64,000 nt of DNA from Posidonia oceanica (lineage: Eukaryota; Streptophyta; Magnoliopsida; Alismatales; Posidoniaceae), in NCBI GenBank assembly GCA_037176725.1, contig JAZBRS010000026.1, positions 102,345,501-102,409,500 of the forward strand, read 5' to 3'. A program made the position numbers and the translations under genes. Below, piece after piece: positions 11,733 through 24,243 of this stretch; within the stretch, counting starts at the first letter, position 1, and every line of letters starts with the position of its first letter. The notes under the pieces were generated by a model that was given only the letters and a program-made list of their open reading frames with translations, was not told the origin of the DNA and made no database searches.

Positions 11733-13562
11733 ATGGTGGCTGAGGAAGGTGAGGTAATTGTGAGGGAATTTGACGTCCGGGAGGATGTCGTGGCAGTCGA
11801 AGAGATGGAACGCCTCTCCGACATGGCTTCGGCTGCCACTGCTGGTGGAGATCGTCAGGAAAACAAGAAGAAGAAGAAGAACAAGAAGAAGACGAAGACG
11901 TCGGTCTCGTTTGATCTTCTCGGTGATCCCACCGCCAGAATCCGCCATTTCTCTGACCATGTCATGCTGGTACTCGAAGTTGATCTAGATTTCTACTCAG
12001 TTCCATTATATTTATGCAGTTGATATCCATGTTATTGGGCTTAATTGTGTTGCAGGTGGCAGACTACTACACTAGTGAGAAGAAGGAGATTGTAGGGGTG
12101 TTGCGTTGCTGCATCAAGATGGTCACTAGAGGAAGGAAACAACAACAGCTTAGAGGAATATTCATACCATCTTATACCAGAATTGCTTATGTTCTTGGCC
12201 TACGTGTTTCTCCAACTCACAGGTTTCTTCTTCTTCTTCTTCTTCTTCTTCTTCTTCTTCTTCTTCTTCTTCCTCCATTATATATATATTCTCAATCTGC
12301 AGATCTATCCACAACCTTTTCCCACGTATATGGTTAATTTCTCTATTAAAATCTCTTGAGGTACACGTGAAAACAACTATGTATTTTCCTGGGCAAATTC
12401 CATGCAGCAACTGATTCCATCTCTTCCGCACAATTCCATGATTAATGTATCTCGATCGATCCTCTACCATCCATGCATCAAGAAAGGAACGGTTCGATCG
12501 ATTTAACAGGGTCGACGTTAATTATTTGCAAATGCACTGTGCACACATGCAGGAGGCTTGGGATCGGAACACTGCTGGTGGAGAAGGCAGAAGAGTGGTG
12601 CAGGCACAACGGAGCGGAGTACGTGTACATGGCGACCGACCGGTCCAACGCCGCCTCACTCAACCTCTTCACCAAACGGCTCGCGTACGCCCAAGTCCGC
12701 TCCCTCAGCGTCCTCGTCCACCCCGTCCACGCCCACCGCCTCCCCCTCGGCCAATCCAGTACCATAGTCCGCCTTCCGCCCCCCGTTGCCGCTCAGCTCT
12801 ACCGCCGCTTCTTCGCTTCATCGGCCGAGTTCTTCCCGGATGACATCGACGACGTGCTCTCCAACCCGCTGACGCTTGGCACCTTCCTCGCCGTCCCCTC
12901 CCGACGTGGGGTTGGTACAACGGAGACGTTTCCTTCTAGCTTCGCCGTCATGAGCTTGTGGAATACCAAGGAGATATTCCGCTTGCAGGTAATTATACGA
13001 CGTACCTAGCTAGGTTGATATACGTACGTACATGAATAGATTGTGTAGTAAAAACAAACTAAACAAAACTGGTCTAATGAAAAGTAGGACGTCAATATTG
13101 CGATTAATTCTACGTACGTACCTACCTTCACTGCAGGTAAAAGGCATACCGACGATGACTCGAGCATTGTTGAGTTGGGCAAGGGAGGCGGACGAGAGGG
13201 TTCCGTGGCTCCGGATACCGTCCGTCGCCGACTTTTGCAACCCGTTCGGCGTCTACTTCACGTATGGGCTGCACATGGAGGGGAAGGAAGGGGCAGGTCT
13301 GATGAGAAGCTTGTGTAGATTGGCTCATAACATGGCCCGAGACGATGTCGGTTGCGCCGCCGTGGTAGCCGAGGTCGGAAGGATGGATCCGATGAGGGCC
13401 GTCGTGCCACATTGGAGGAGCCTCTCATGGGATGAAGATGTTTGGTGCATGAAAAGGCTTGGACGGGATTTTCAAGATTGTGATGATGATGATGATGATG
13501 ATGATTGGACTAAATCTCAACCGTCCACTGATGTCATCTTTGTAGATCCTCGTGATGTTTGA
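11733..13562 (+). CDS. HLS1-like: HOOKLESS1-like GNAT-family N-acetyltransferase
   Basis: Exons read as 11733-11969, 12056-12222, 12553-12988 and 13137-13562: 421 residues, all introns GT-AG, frame continuous. Arabidopsis HLS1 is about 400 residues. Seen: the N-terminus IVREFDVREDVVAVEEMER, then DLLGDPTARIRH, then the acetyl-CoA-binding GNAT motif A (RRLGIG, residues 135-140), NGAEYVYMATDRSNAASLNLF, and the long HLS1-specific C-terminal half ending WTKSQPSTDVIFVDPRDV. Family knowledge: HLS1 is a nuclear putative acetyltransferase that integrates ethylene, auxin and light signals in apical-hook formation. Substrate and role here are inferred. Odd points: a lysine-rich insert at residues 45-55 and a run of eight aspartates near the C-terminus encoded by a GAT repeat. 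The third exon is very GC-rich. A TATA box is placed at 11665. Confidence 0.92.
12225..12274. repeat. TTC microsatellite in intron 2 of the HLS1-like gene
   Basis: About 16 TTC/CTT units directly downstream of the exon 2 donor site (GT at 12223). The proximity could make the polypyrimidine length matter for splicing, but this is speculative. Confidence 0.9.
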
Positions 13563-15380
13563 TGGTTTAGATGATCTCCACCGTCTTTTAATCCCTTTAT
13601 TTTTGTTTTGCCTGTAAGTTGTAAAAATTTTACTCATCAGAGGTTGCGTTTGTAAAAAAAAAAAATCTTACGTTGTTTACCGAGAAAAGTTGACTTTTTA
13701 TTAAACTATACTGTCTATAATTTTTACGAAGATAAAAAAATCTTGTTTAGTTTGTATATCTAATAAATATTTATGAGTTAATCAAAGGACTATATTATCC
13801 TTACTATTGTCGTCAACTGACCACCGCAACCGCTGCTGTCGTTGCTTTAGGTTTATGTTGCAATTAAAATCAATTTTTGAAGATATTATTGGAAAAATTA
13901 TAACTAATATTCATAACTTTTTAAAAAACTAACATCCATTAGTTTTTCCAAAAATTAACCTTAATAGTTTAAAATGAACTAAAAAACTACAACCAATTTT
14001 TTTGAAAAAGTTTGATAAATTGACTCATTTGGAAATACTTATTAACACAAATTGGTGTAAAAAAACGTTTCTAAACGCTATCTTAGACTAAGTTCGCCAA
14101 CTTTGCAAGATGGTCAGATCTTAGGCATGAATGTGATTGACGACCATGATTTCACGCAACAATATAGCTTTCAATCTCAACATTCAACAATGTCAATCCT
14201 AACACAACATGACATGACACAATAAGCTAGGTTTGGGGAAAGGTTCTGATTTTGTGTAATGGATGGACTAATAATGTTTGACCCGTATTAACTCATATCT
14301 TGCATACTTTTATTAACCAATTGTACTTATGGATGGAAAGGAAGGGGAAGGAAAGGAAATATCCAAATGGATCAAAATCAAATGTGATAAATACTACATA
14401 ATTATATTAGTATCTGCAGACAATTAATTGGTCTAAAACTTGACAACCCAGCTTTCTGTTTGACAGATCATTGCAAGAATTGTTATATCTATGGCACGTT
14501 GGCAACCAACCAAAAGGATTACTTCATATAACATGCTTATTTCTTAGATTGTGATCCACACCCACTCAGTACAGAATTTAGCTCTTTCAGTAACATACAA
14601 TAAATCAAAAAGAAGTGATCACTCTTTTATGCCAATCCGCAAAAGATGGTCTTCAGCATATGCAAGAGATGGAAAGCCTACCACACTGATAATGAGAATC
14701 CAATTCTGACTTCCAAAGTATGTTTGGGTGTTATTATAGTCATGAAAGAAAGTTAGAGACCTTTCGGCTTAAGCATAAACAAGTGCAAAAGATACGAGAC
14801 CAAAAGAAGAGCCATCGATGTTCAAGGATAGAAAATGAACTTCACCTATAAATAAATATATATATATATAACGTTAGGCTTCCCATTTGAGAGAGCGTTT
14901 GATTCTGATTGGTCATTATAAACTTGATAAAGCTGCATAGATCAAATCTCAAACATAGACGACTAGTGCTAAAAGAGAGAAGGTTCCTTCTCTTTTCTTT
15001 TCTTAATTGGTGATGGATATCAAAACAACAGCAACCAAACAACTCAAATCTTCTAAGCCATTCATATGATTGTGGGCATGGATACAGTTGCCCGTGAAAA
15101 GGTTGGGCAATTACCAACTCAGTTCATTCAAAGCATGCGATGAGCTTCCTTACATGTCATTGGATCTTGGGAATAACAAAGTGGTGAGAGATCATTACCT
15201 TAAATTGGAAATGGTCAAGATAGTATAGGTAAAGAAGCTCTTACCTCTTAATGCCTGAGAGAGAAGTTCAGAAGAAAAAATAGAAGAGGGAAAATTGAAA
15301 ATTCATTCAGCAAACTACATTAAAAACCAACCCCATTTCTGTATCTGTACACTGAAGAAAAATAAGTAGAAAAGATTCAC
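13563..15380. other. Intergenic region between convergent HLS1-like and NPH3-like genes
   Basis: No gene. It holds the 3' flanks of both genes and an AT-rich stretch at about 13690-14095. That stretch ends in a sequence (inward GATAGCGTTTAGAAACG) resembling the right terminus of the TIR element at 24418, so a decayed MITE may lie here; its left end is unclear. Confidence 0.35.
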
Positions 15381-18300
15381 CTAAGAAACGGAATGTCTCC
15401 TGTTCCTCAAAGAAGATCCTGTTGATTTAGCCTCCCCTGGATTAGCAGAGGCTGGTGGGCTCTGAGAACTCCCTGAAGTTTCAGAGCTCTTGTTGTTCTC
15501 TATCTGTATTTTCCCAGTCCATAACTTGTCAAATATCCTCCTTGATCGAGATGGCAGCAAAATCCCACTGCTTCTGTTCTTGACACTCTTGGTATTCTTG
15601 TTTTCTTTTGAAAGGTGCTCATCATTGGCAATTTTAGTACCATCAAGCTGTTTTTCCAGTGATTTGCCTTTTTCAAGTGCTGGGCTTTGCCAATCATCTT
15701 CCACGTTAGCAGTAGACCGAGTGCTCCCATGTGAGATGCCATTGGATGGTTCTGCTAGGCCTGCAGCAGCTGATCTGATCTGCTCAAAGTAGAGTACCTG
15801 AACAATTATACGAAGTGGGAGACGCTCGTTCTGAGCCGCATGTAGGCATGCATCAGCTGAAAGCTTTCTCACATCCAATAATCCACAGATCCTTTTCTTA
15901 TCTGCTTTAGTCAGATCAGCATGCTCCTGTGATTGTAAATGTAATTAGAAGTTCAGAAATTTCATGGTGCAAACTTAGAAAAACAAGAGTTGTATGATGA
16001 GAAACTAGGTGCATATCCCCTGATATAGTTACGGTTTTGACAAAAAAAAAGTCTTCATTCTTCAGATGGATAATGATACAACTTCGAAAAGTAAGAAGTT
16101 AAAATTCAACAACAAAACCCAGGTAATATTTTTTTCTCTGATGCAATCAAATAAGACATCCAGTACTAGACAGATCCTAAATGAGACTACAGAATCCAAT
16201 TTCTTGAGACAACATGATTCATATAAGTAAAACAATCAAAAGTGAGAGAAATAGAAAGTAAGATACCTGGAGATAAATATCTATGGCTGCATATAATCCA
16301 TCATGAATTGCCCAAGCTGCCGCCGGTAGTGACCTGGAGAGATCAACAAAGCTAGACAATGCAAGATTTGGATCGCAAGCTACTTCAGCTAGGTATCCAT
16401 CAATCAATTTCCCAACGGTCAGCAAGCTTCCATGACCCAAAACAAACCCATCGGATATCTTTTCACCTTCCTGAACATAATCACAAGTCCGACTACTACC
16501 TTCTTGCATCATAAATCTACTCACAAGGCTTTGGACCAAATGTACATCATATGCAGTACCACCTGGTGAGCTTGCTGGAATCAGAAGATCTCTTACAGAA
16601 GCTTTTTCCAACTGTGACCCTATCCTGTCAAGAAGTTCTTCCTTCAAGGAGTCCTCAATTCCAATCAACATTACGATTTTCAACAGTTTCAACAAGAAAC
16701 TACAAGAACAACCAGACCCCTTATCAGATGGCAATAGCCAAATGATGGTTTCAAGAAGAGACCTGTTCCTCCTGGCATAATCATCACAAACCAGCATATC
16801 AGTGGAATTAGGCAACCACCTTATGGCATAAGCCCTGAGAGCCTCTCCTATCACATTGGCGGGCATCATTCCTTCGGCTTTCACAGCAGCCATCACCCTC
16901 TTGTAAAAATCAAAGTCCAGGTCACAAATATCTTCAATCCACCAGTCTCTAGGAACAACAGATTGCATTTTCGATTGGTTTATCACTCCATGCTCAACTA
17001 TTTGATCGGACAAAGCCACTTTTCTGCTATACGTGTATGACCAGCGCACATCGGAAGGATCACTTGATATTTTAGATGCAACTGATTCGATGCATCTTCC
17101 AACTATCGTAAGGTCCTCAGACCATGGTAACAAAGATGTTGTCGTCTGGAGGACGATGATGGAATCTTTCCAACTTCGAAATACACTAGAGTTCAGAAAT
17201 ACATCAATTTTATATATTAAATTTCCTCTATCAGTATCTTCAGTCATCTCTAGGTACTCTGCAGCGCATCTAGCAGCAGCAACATTATATGCATTCAAAG
17301 TCATAGTCATACCATAGCAGAACTTAATGCATGTCTCAAATGTTTTTGGTCCTCCTGGAAAATCATCCATCTCAATATCATATTCTTCACTAGCTCGAAG
17401 AATCAACTTTTGCAGTCGACTGCTCTTTGACAATAGGGGAAACTGCATAATGTAAACATATTTAAAATCCATAATATCAAGAATGACAAGGTCATCAATT
17501 TACCATTTCTCAGAATTTAAGAATTAAATCTGGTTTAACCAAATCTACATTCTTGAATAATACTCCATAAAAAGTAAAGAGAGTAAATTATATCTTAAAA
17601 TTAATTCTGACAGTACTTCTATTTTATATCAGAAGTGGGTTCCGTCTCCCAGAGAGACACCATGGCAAACAAATGAAGAGGAGAGGAAATGGACAAAGAA
17701 ACAAAGGTGGACATGAGTAACTCACAATCCAATTAATTAGAACTTTCAGGGTGGTTCACAATCAATGGAAACAAAAAAGCACATGTAAGGAATAAAGAAA
17801 GGATAGTGTAAAAACAAAAGCACCCTAAAATGAGAGTATTTCAGATATTAAGGTCTGGCAAATAATCAGGCTAGAGCAATAATTGGACAGGAGTATATCA
17901 CAAGCCACTTAATTGGAACTTTCAATGGAAACAAAAGAGTACACTTAAATAATGACAAAGGATAGTATAAAAACAGAAGCACCCAAAATGAGAGTCAGTT
18001 ATTAAGGTCTGGCAAATATCAGGCCAAAAAACAGAAGTTGCTCTTTAGAAAAACAAGGATGATTGGATGAAGTTTGGATGAGACGCTGAAGTATTGATTA
18101 CTCATCAAATATTAATGAGTAGTGAATTAAAATTGCTTTTAGATATTCAGGAAATTTCCTTGCCTTGAAACTTATGCCTCCACATACAAAGACGAAAACT
18201 ATGGTGATATTATGCAAAAACAAGCAGAACGTATTTATACTCTAAAGGAACACATTAAAGATTATAAATCTTGCCTTGTGAAGAAAAAATCTCGTATCAC

Positions 18301-19541
18301 CAACATTCACAATAACGTCCGTCGGGAGTTCAGATGCTATATATCTGCGACAGTAATATCATTAGCTATGCAGTGTATTTCATAGAATACATAATCTGAC
18401 AGAGGCTAAACTATAATAAGTAAATTCACCACTACAACATTGAAAACAAGAGCTTAATAGGAGGGGAGAATCTTTTAAAATTATGGGAATCACTTGAATA
18501 AGAAACGTAATGTCACCGAATTTTGTAAAAATTAATTTTTTCTAGTGCACAAGAGGAATGTGAAATCCACTCAATGCAAAATACCATGGCAAGAATAAAT
18601 CCCTACAGTGCCTTTTCAATAAAAAATTTATTCAAGAATTTCAAAAAAAATAGGTTGTACTGGTCAATCACTGTTTGCAAATGGATCCTGAAAGAGTAGT
18701 AGAAGAAAAAAATTATAACTTACAGAAACAACAGAAAGATGAAGCATAAAACATAAGCCAAAGGGAAAAGATGAAAGAATAAAAGTGAAATTAGCAACTC
18801 CTTCGGAGTTTCAAAGTGTAATACGGAACTAAACATTTACGTAACTATTAGATTGACAATTGTCGTGGCAAATGTGAAAATATGCTTTTTTTTCTATTAG
18901 TTGTTCCTTCGATAAGGAATGAAACATGAAAGAAACAATCCTATCATTTGCTTTCAGTTGTCTTGCACAGAAAACTACTAGAACATAGAGAACAGTTACA
19001 GAACGCCACAGTATCATTCAACTCACACTTTTTTGCCAATTTAAAGTACTATTTCATCTTAGTAACAGGAAACATAAAAGCAGTACAAAAATTGCAATAA
19101 TAAGTACGAAGGATAAGAGAGGTGCAGGTCGATGGAAACCCAAATGAACCGCATCGTGGAATAAACAGGAACAACTTTTTTCACAAAAACATAAATCCCA
19201 CCTCCTAAACATGAATAAAAAACAAAATTTTCCAGCAGACAGATATTCATACTCCATGACACAAACCATATGACCCAAATAAAACAAACACAATGTGTAA
19301 TTGCATTAAAAATCATGCACAACAAAAAAAGACACAGAAAACAAATTTCTCCCCTAAACCAAAACAAGCCCAGAGATTTCTACCATGTAAACTATCCAAA
19401 ACTCAATGGCAAAAAACCACAAATTCCAAACACAACCAGACCAGCAAAACCCAAAAGAGAGAAAGGAAAAAGAACAAACCTGACGTTGCTCCCTTTCGAT
19501 TGGAGCACATCCGGCTTGGACCCCAACTTCATAAACTTCAT
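15381..19541 (-). CDS. NPH3-family BTB/POZ protein
   Basis: Exons on the minus strand: 19541-19480, 18344-18275, 17442-16267 and 15926-15381; 617 residues. The start is chosen because MKFMKLGSKPDVLQSKGS matches the usual start of this family. Residues 22-44 (YIASELPTDVIVNVGDTRFF) plus FPLLSKS make the BTB domain entry, followed by LPGGP-like FPGGPKTFE and FCYGMTMTLNAYNV. The NPH3 domain starts at DWWIED (about 210), includes WLLPSDKG (about 280) and ends in LYAAIDIYLQEHADLTKADK around the exon 3/4 junction. A low-complexity Ser-rich tail ends NRRHSVS. Family knowledge: NPH3/RPT2/NPY proteins are plasma-membrane-linked adaptors for CUL3 ubiquitin ligases in phototropin and auxin-transport signalling; the closest resemblance I recall is the At1g67900 subgroup. 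Odd: intron 2 starts with GC, not GT. Confidence 0.9.
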
Positions 19542-20416
19542 CTCTCCCTCTCTCCAAACTCAGATCACCCAAACAACCAAAACCCACAAGCTCAAATCTA
19601 CATCCAAGCCCAATGACGACGACCCATTTCACTCCACGCACCCAACCGGAACACCACACGACAGCAATGGACTAATTGCAGTTGTTGTTATTGTAGTGTT
19701 GGTGGTGGTCGTGGTGGTGATTGTTTATGGCGTTGGTTTCGTCTTAGGCAATTAAATACCACCTTTCTTCTCCTGCAGTTCTCCGCCGCCTTTCCTTTTC
19801 ATGTCACCTTTCCTTCTTAACTCCGCTGCTCCATGGATTGCGTCTGCTTCGGACCACACTACCTGCACCCGTCGCTTTCGGTGCCGCGGCGCTGCTCAGA
19901 AAAATAGAGAGAGAAACAAGTATCTAGAGGGAGAGGGAGAAGGAGAGGGAGGGAGTGGTGGTGCAAATGGAAAACGGAAGAAGCATTTTTTTTATAGGAT
20001 TGCAGTAGATTTTGCTGACTTGCATGTCTTTTTGCTTTTTTGTTTTTTTTTCTTATTTATTGTTAAGAATTCTATATTAGCATATTGTGTTTGTAGTTAA
20101 ATAATGATAATAAATGACACTATTTATAGCATGTATTTATGTGACTTTTTCCATGTATAGCATGGTCCGTTCACTTGAATTTTTTTTTCCTTATACTTTT
20201 TCTCCACTATTTGAAACGAAGAGAATTTATTACCAACCTACCCTCATTTAGGTGTGGAAAGGTTGGTCTATTTTGTGGCGGATCCTTCATTTGCTCTCTC
20301 TTCTGGTTTGGATAACGTTGAATTTTCTGATGGAAGAAATTGTGTAGACTGTTCGTATACTTTTTTTTTATTACATGTCTTAGGTGTGGTGTTTTGAGTA
20401 ACAATCACGTTAGGAA
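19542..20416. other. Upstream region of the NPH3-like gene up to copia element B
   Basis: This is the promoter side of the minus-strand NPH3 gene: a purine/pyrimidine-skewed leader (19545-19560 is CT-rich on the plus strand) and AG-rich tracts near 19900-19960. No separate gene found. Confidence 0.4.
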
Positions 20417-20897
20417 ATGATAAATTTTTGCACCAATAGTGATCAAACCAACAATAAAAATAGAGAAAAAAAATAGAAAAAATACACATATAAACACAAA
20501 GATTTACAAATTCGATGAATAGATCTACGTCCTCGAGTTAGAAGGAAAGATTTCACTGTAAATCTAAGATAAGTACAAAATACAAAAGATTGATGGAGAA
20601 GAAATCAAAAGAAACTTTACTCTAGAGAGAACCATCGTCGAGAACTCTCAAGAGATGTTTAGAGTTAGAAGATCTTCAATACCTTATAATTTCAATACAA
20701 TGGTATATTTTTATGAATAAAATTGGTCAATTTATAACAAAACTTTCCCGAAACGGATGTTCGTACGAACATCCACAAATCCCCTGCTTCGATTCTACGC
20801 ATTATAGTGGACATTCGTGGTGAACATTAGCAAATCTCCGACAGTAACCCAATAATATAGTGAATGTCTGCTACGTTGTTTCAAAATATATTCAACA
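20417..20897 (-). repeat. 3' LTR of copia element B
   Basis: The segment 20765-20897 (ACATCCACAAATCCCC through ATATTCAACA) is matched by 26110-26295. The lower boundary at about 20417 is my estimate from a TGATAAATTTTTG start. Confidence 0.6.
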
Positions 20898-21106
20898 TAT
20901 TTCTACCTTGATTTGAATTTCCATCTCTTACATAATGACTGTGAACTGTCTTTATCTCTCTCTACTAGACAAACTATATCACGTACTGCACAAGTCAACC
21001 GAGTTCACAAATTCGATGAACTTGATCAAAGGAAGAGGCTTTATCATCATATTGATCGGATTATCTGTTATGCCAATTTTCGTCACAAAAATATCTCTTT
21101 GTACAA

Positions 21107-22310
21107 TCACCTCACATATGAAGTGATATCTAACATCAATATGCTTTGTCCTCTCGTGGTGTATCTGTATTCTGTCAAGTGAATAGCACTATGACTATTA
21201 CAGTGAATAACAATCACTTTCTGGTCAGGATTAAACTCTGTAAATAAACCTCTCGACCACATTACCTCTTTAATCTGTTCTACTGCTACCATGTATTTTT
21301 CCTCTGTAGTAGATAGTGTCATTGTATGCTGTAACGTGGCCTTCCAATTAACTGTACATCTACCAACAGAAAATACATAACCTATCATAAATCTTCTCTT
21401 ATCACAGTCACCAGCATAGTCTACATTAACATAGTCAACCAGACCATCTTTACTCCTCCCAAACTTCAAACAGACACCAATAGTACCTCATAGGTACCTT
21501 AAAATCTATTTTACTGCTTGTCAATATCCTTTGCCTAGATTAGATATATATCTACTAACAACACTGATAGCTTGAGTAATGTCTGGACGTATGCAAATCA
21601 TAGCATACATGATACTCCTAATGACACTGGAGTAAGGAACTCATGACATAAACTCATGTTCATCTTCCGTATATAAACATAACTCTACTGAGATCTTCAA
21701 ATGATAGTCAAATAGAACTTTCTCACTTTTTGCATCTAACATACCAAAATGTTCTAATACCTTTAGTAAACAACTCTTCTTACTCAAGTACAGCTTTGTG
21801 CCCTTTCGATCTCTATGAATCTCCATGCCAAGAATTTTCTTTACTGCTCCCAAGTCTTTCATATTGAATTCTCTGCCAAGTAGAGTCTTCAATTTGCAAT
21901 CAACATATCATCAACATAAAGCAACAGATAGATGAAAGATCCATTATCTAACTTTCTTAAGTAGACACAAACATCATATTTGCTCCTACTAAATCGCTGT
22001 GCAATTATAAAAGAGTTAAATCTCTTGTACCATTGCCTTGGAAATTGCTTTAGCCTATATAAGGATTTCTTCAATAGACAAACACGATTTTCCTTCCTTC
22101 AACTGCAAAACCCTTAGATTGCTGCATGTAAATATGATCTTCAGTTCTCTATGCAAAAAAGATGTTTTCACGTCTAATTGCTCCAACTCTAAATCATTCA
22201 TTGCAACTATAGCTAGTAGGATTCGAATGAAAGTGTGCTTCACAACAAGTGAGAAAAATATTATTAAAATCAATACCTTCCACCTGGTTAAAGGCTTTAG
22301 CAACTAGCTT
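21107..22310 (-). pseudogene. Copia B reverse transcriptase and RNase H remnants
   Basis: The frames 22303-22055, 22074-21889 and 21892-21641 hold RT pieces: LEQLDVKTSFLHRELK, KKSLYRLKQFPRQWYKRF, YLLLYVDDMLIAN (catalytic YVDD) and MKDLGAVKKILGMEIHRD. The 21469-21107 frame is the RNase H end (VDYAGDCDKRRFMIGYVF, then HCNSHSAIHL). The pieces are in different frames and separated by stops. Confidence 0.85.
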
Positions 22311-23592
22311 TGCCTTATACCTTGCATCTACAACTCCTGATATGCATTCTTTTCTCTTGAAGACTCATTTGCAACCAATAACTCTCTGTCCTTCTGGAGG
22401 TGTCACTAAATTCTTTGTTTGGTTTTTGTGAAGAGATTCCATTTCTTCGTTCATGTAATCAACTATTTTGCAGACTTTTGTAATGAAATAACTTCTAAAA
22501 AACTGCTCAGTTCTCCTGTATCATAAGTCTCCTCAGCTATTGATAATGCATGTGCAAATACAAACTCTGTGTATCTAGAGGGTGGCTTAATCACTTTTCG
22601 TTCATGCCTCCTTGTAATGCAATCCTCTTCTTCTTCTGCAATTTTTTCTTCTTCTTCTTTTGAATTAGGAAAGTGGTTAATATGTGGTTGTACTGAATCA
22701 TGGGAATTCAACTCGAGCTCTCATCTACTCGTCAGTACCTACATCTGTGCTTGTATCAGAAGAACTAACAACAGAATCTTTCTTAGAAGTGAACATAGGA
22801 GACTCATTAAATATGACATTTTTCTCAATAATCAATTTAGGTGACTTAGGATTCAAACACCATAATTTATATCCCTTTACCGTAGAGGCATAATAATAAT
22901 AAATGCATCTTATAGATCTAAGTTCTAATTTTTCTTCACTTACATGTACATAAGCAAGACAAAAAAAATCAAATTGGAATAATCAAGGGTGGCCAAGACA
23001 TACTTCTTTTGGTGTCTTACTGTTTATGATTGATGAGGGTGAACAGTTAACTAGATATGCCGTTGTAGCAATTACTTCTACTCATAAATCTTTCGACAAC
23101 ATGCAACGTGTTATCTTTAATAGGGTCTTGTCCATTTGCTCTGCAACTCCATTCTGTTGTGGTGTATAACTTACAGTATGATGTCTGACAATGCCTTCAT
23201 GGCTGCAGAATTCATTAAATTCTGATGAGCAAAACTCTAAGACCACGTTTGGTAACAATTATTTGCTCTGGCGTATTTACAATGAGCTAATTTAGATGAA
23301 AAGGTTGAACCAAACAAGAAAAAAAATGCCAGTTTATTAAAAACTGTTGACGTTTTTCTCATATGTAAAACTCATAAAAAATGCCAAAAAAACTAACTGG
23401 GGGAGCTTTTTTGAGAAACATCAACTTCTTCCTAATTTATTTTCTATTTTACCCCCTTTAAAGAAATAAAATTACAAAACAACACAAACACAAATATGAC
23501 TCAAACCCCATCTCTCTCTCTCTCTTTTTTGAGATCGGATTTTTGCGATAGGGAGAGGCGGCGATGGTGGTGGTGATGGCGGCGGCAGTGAG

Positions 23593-24115
23593 ATGGAGGT
23601 GGTCCTGGAACCGGCAAAGATACTCCCGGTGTGGGGGAAGGAGGTGTTCAAGTGCGAGGAGGAGCTAAAGGTCTCCGTCTCCAACGGGCTTTCCTCCAAT
23701 GAGTTCCCCTGCCGCTGCGAGATCTACGAGTGGAATGAGCTCGAGAAGCACTCCGACCCTTCGATCTGGCAGCTCGTGCTCGACCAGTTCAAGGACACGC
23801 TCGTATGCATCCTCCTATTCGCAGCCGTCATGTCGTTCGTCCTTGCGTGGTACGACGGGGAGGAAGGAGGCGAGATGGAGGTCACAGCGTTCGTGGAGCC
23901 CCCGGTGATCTTCTTGATCTTGATCGTGAATGCGATGGTGGGGATTTGACAGGAGAACAATGCCATGAAGGCGCTCAAAGAGATCCAGTCGCAACATGCG
24001 TGCATGAGGAGAGAAGTTGGTTGTCAGTCTGCTGGTGAAGGAGCTTGTGCCCAGGGATGTGGTGGAGTTGAGGGTCGGGGACAAGGTGTCGATCGATATG
24101 AGGGTCGTTTGGTAA
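23593..24115 (+). pseudogene. Captured fragment of an ER-type P2A Ca2+-ATPase (ECA) gene
   Basis: An open frame from 23593 gives [20 protein letters not shown] and then the first transmembrane pair region ([36 protein letters not shown]). It is the N-terminal cytosolic part and M1-M2 of an ECA pump. At 23947-23949 a TGA stands where the family has Trp before QENNA. The frame continues ENNAMKALKEIQSQHA, which lacks a few residues of the usual EKALEALKEIQ stretch. After a frameshift, near 24014-24105, comes KLVVSLLVKELVPRDVVEL then RVGDKVSIDMRV. It ends before the TGES-type actuator motif and lacks the phosphorylation and nucleotide domains, so it cannot pump. Family knowledge: ECA pumps load Ca2+ and Mn2+ into ER/Golgi. 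Confidence 0.88.
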
Positions 24116-24170
24116 GCCTGGGATCAGGCCTTGATGCTGTTCTTCCCCCATCTCTCTCTCTTTCCTGGCA

Positions 24171-24243
24171 ACAGCATGATAGTTGATGCCCATATCCTGT
24201 TTGACGAAATGCCAGACAGAAAATGAGATTTCCTGGAACATAC
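24171..24243 (+). pseudogene. Captured pentatricopeptide-repeat (PPR) gene fragment
   Basis: The plus strand reads DAHILFDEMPDR and, after a one-base shift, NEISWN. This is the classic end and start of consecutive PPR motifs in PLS-type plant PPR proteins (LFDEMPxRNxxSWN). The ECA and PPR pieces are joined within about 60 bp inside the same transposon, so the element has picked up two unrelated genes. Confidence 0.65.

Noticed and set aside
13690..14095. Possible MITE downstream of the HLS1-like gene
   Set aside because: Only the right terminus resembles the other TAA elements; no matching left terminus or target duplication could be placed.
19270..19755. 161-codon plus-strand frame overlapping the NPH3-like first exon
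   Set aside because: Low-complexity Thr/Lys/Pro sequence antisense to the NPH3-like leader and exon 1, which has strong family support on the minus strand.
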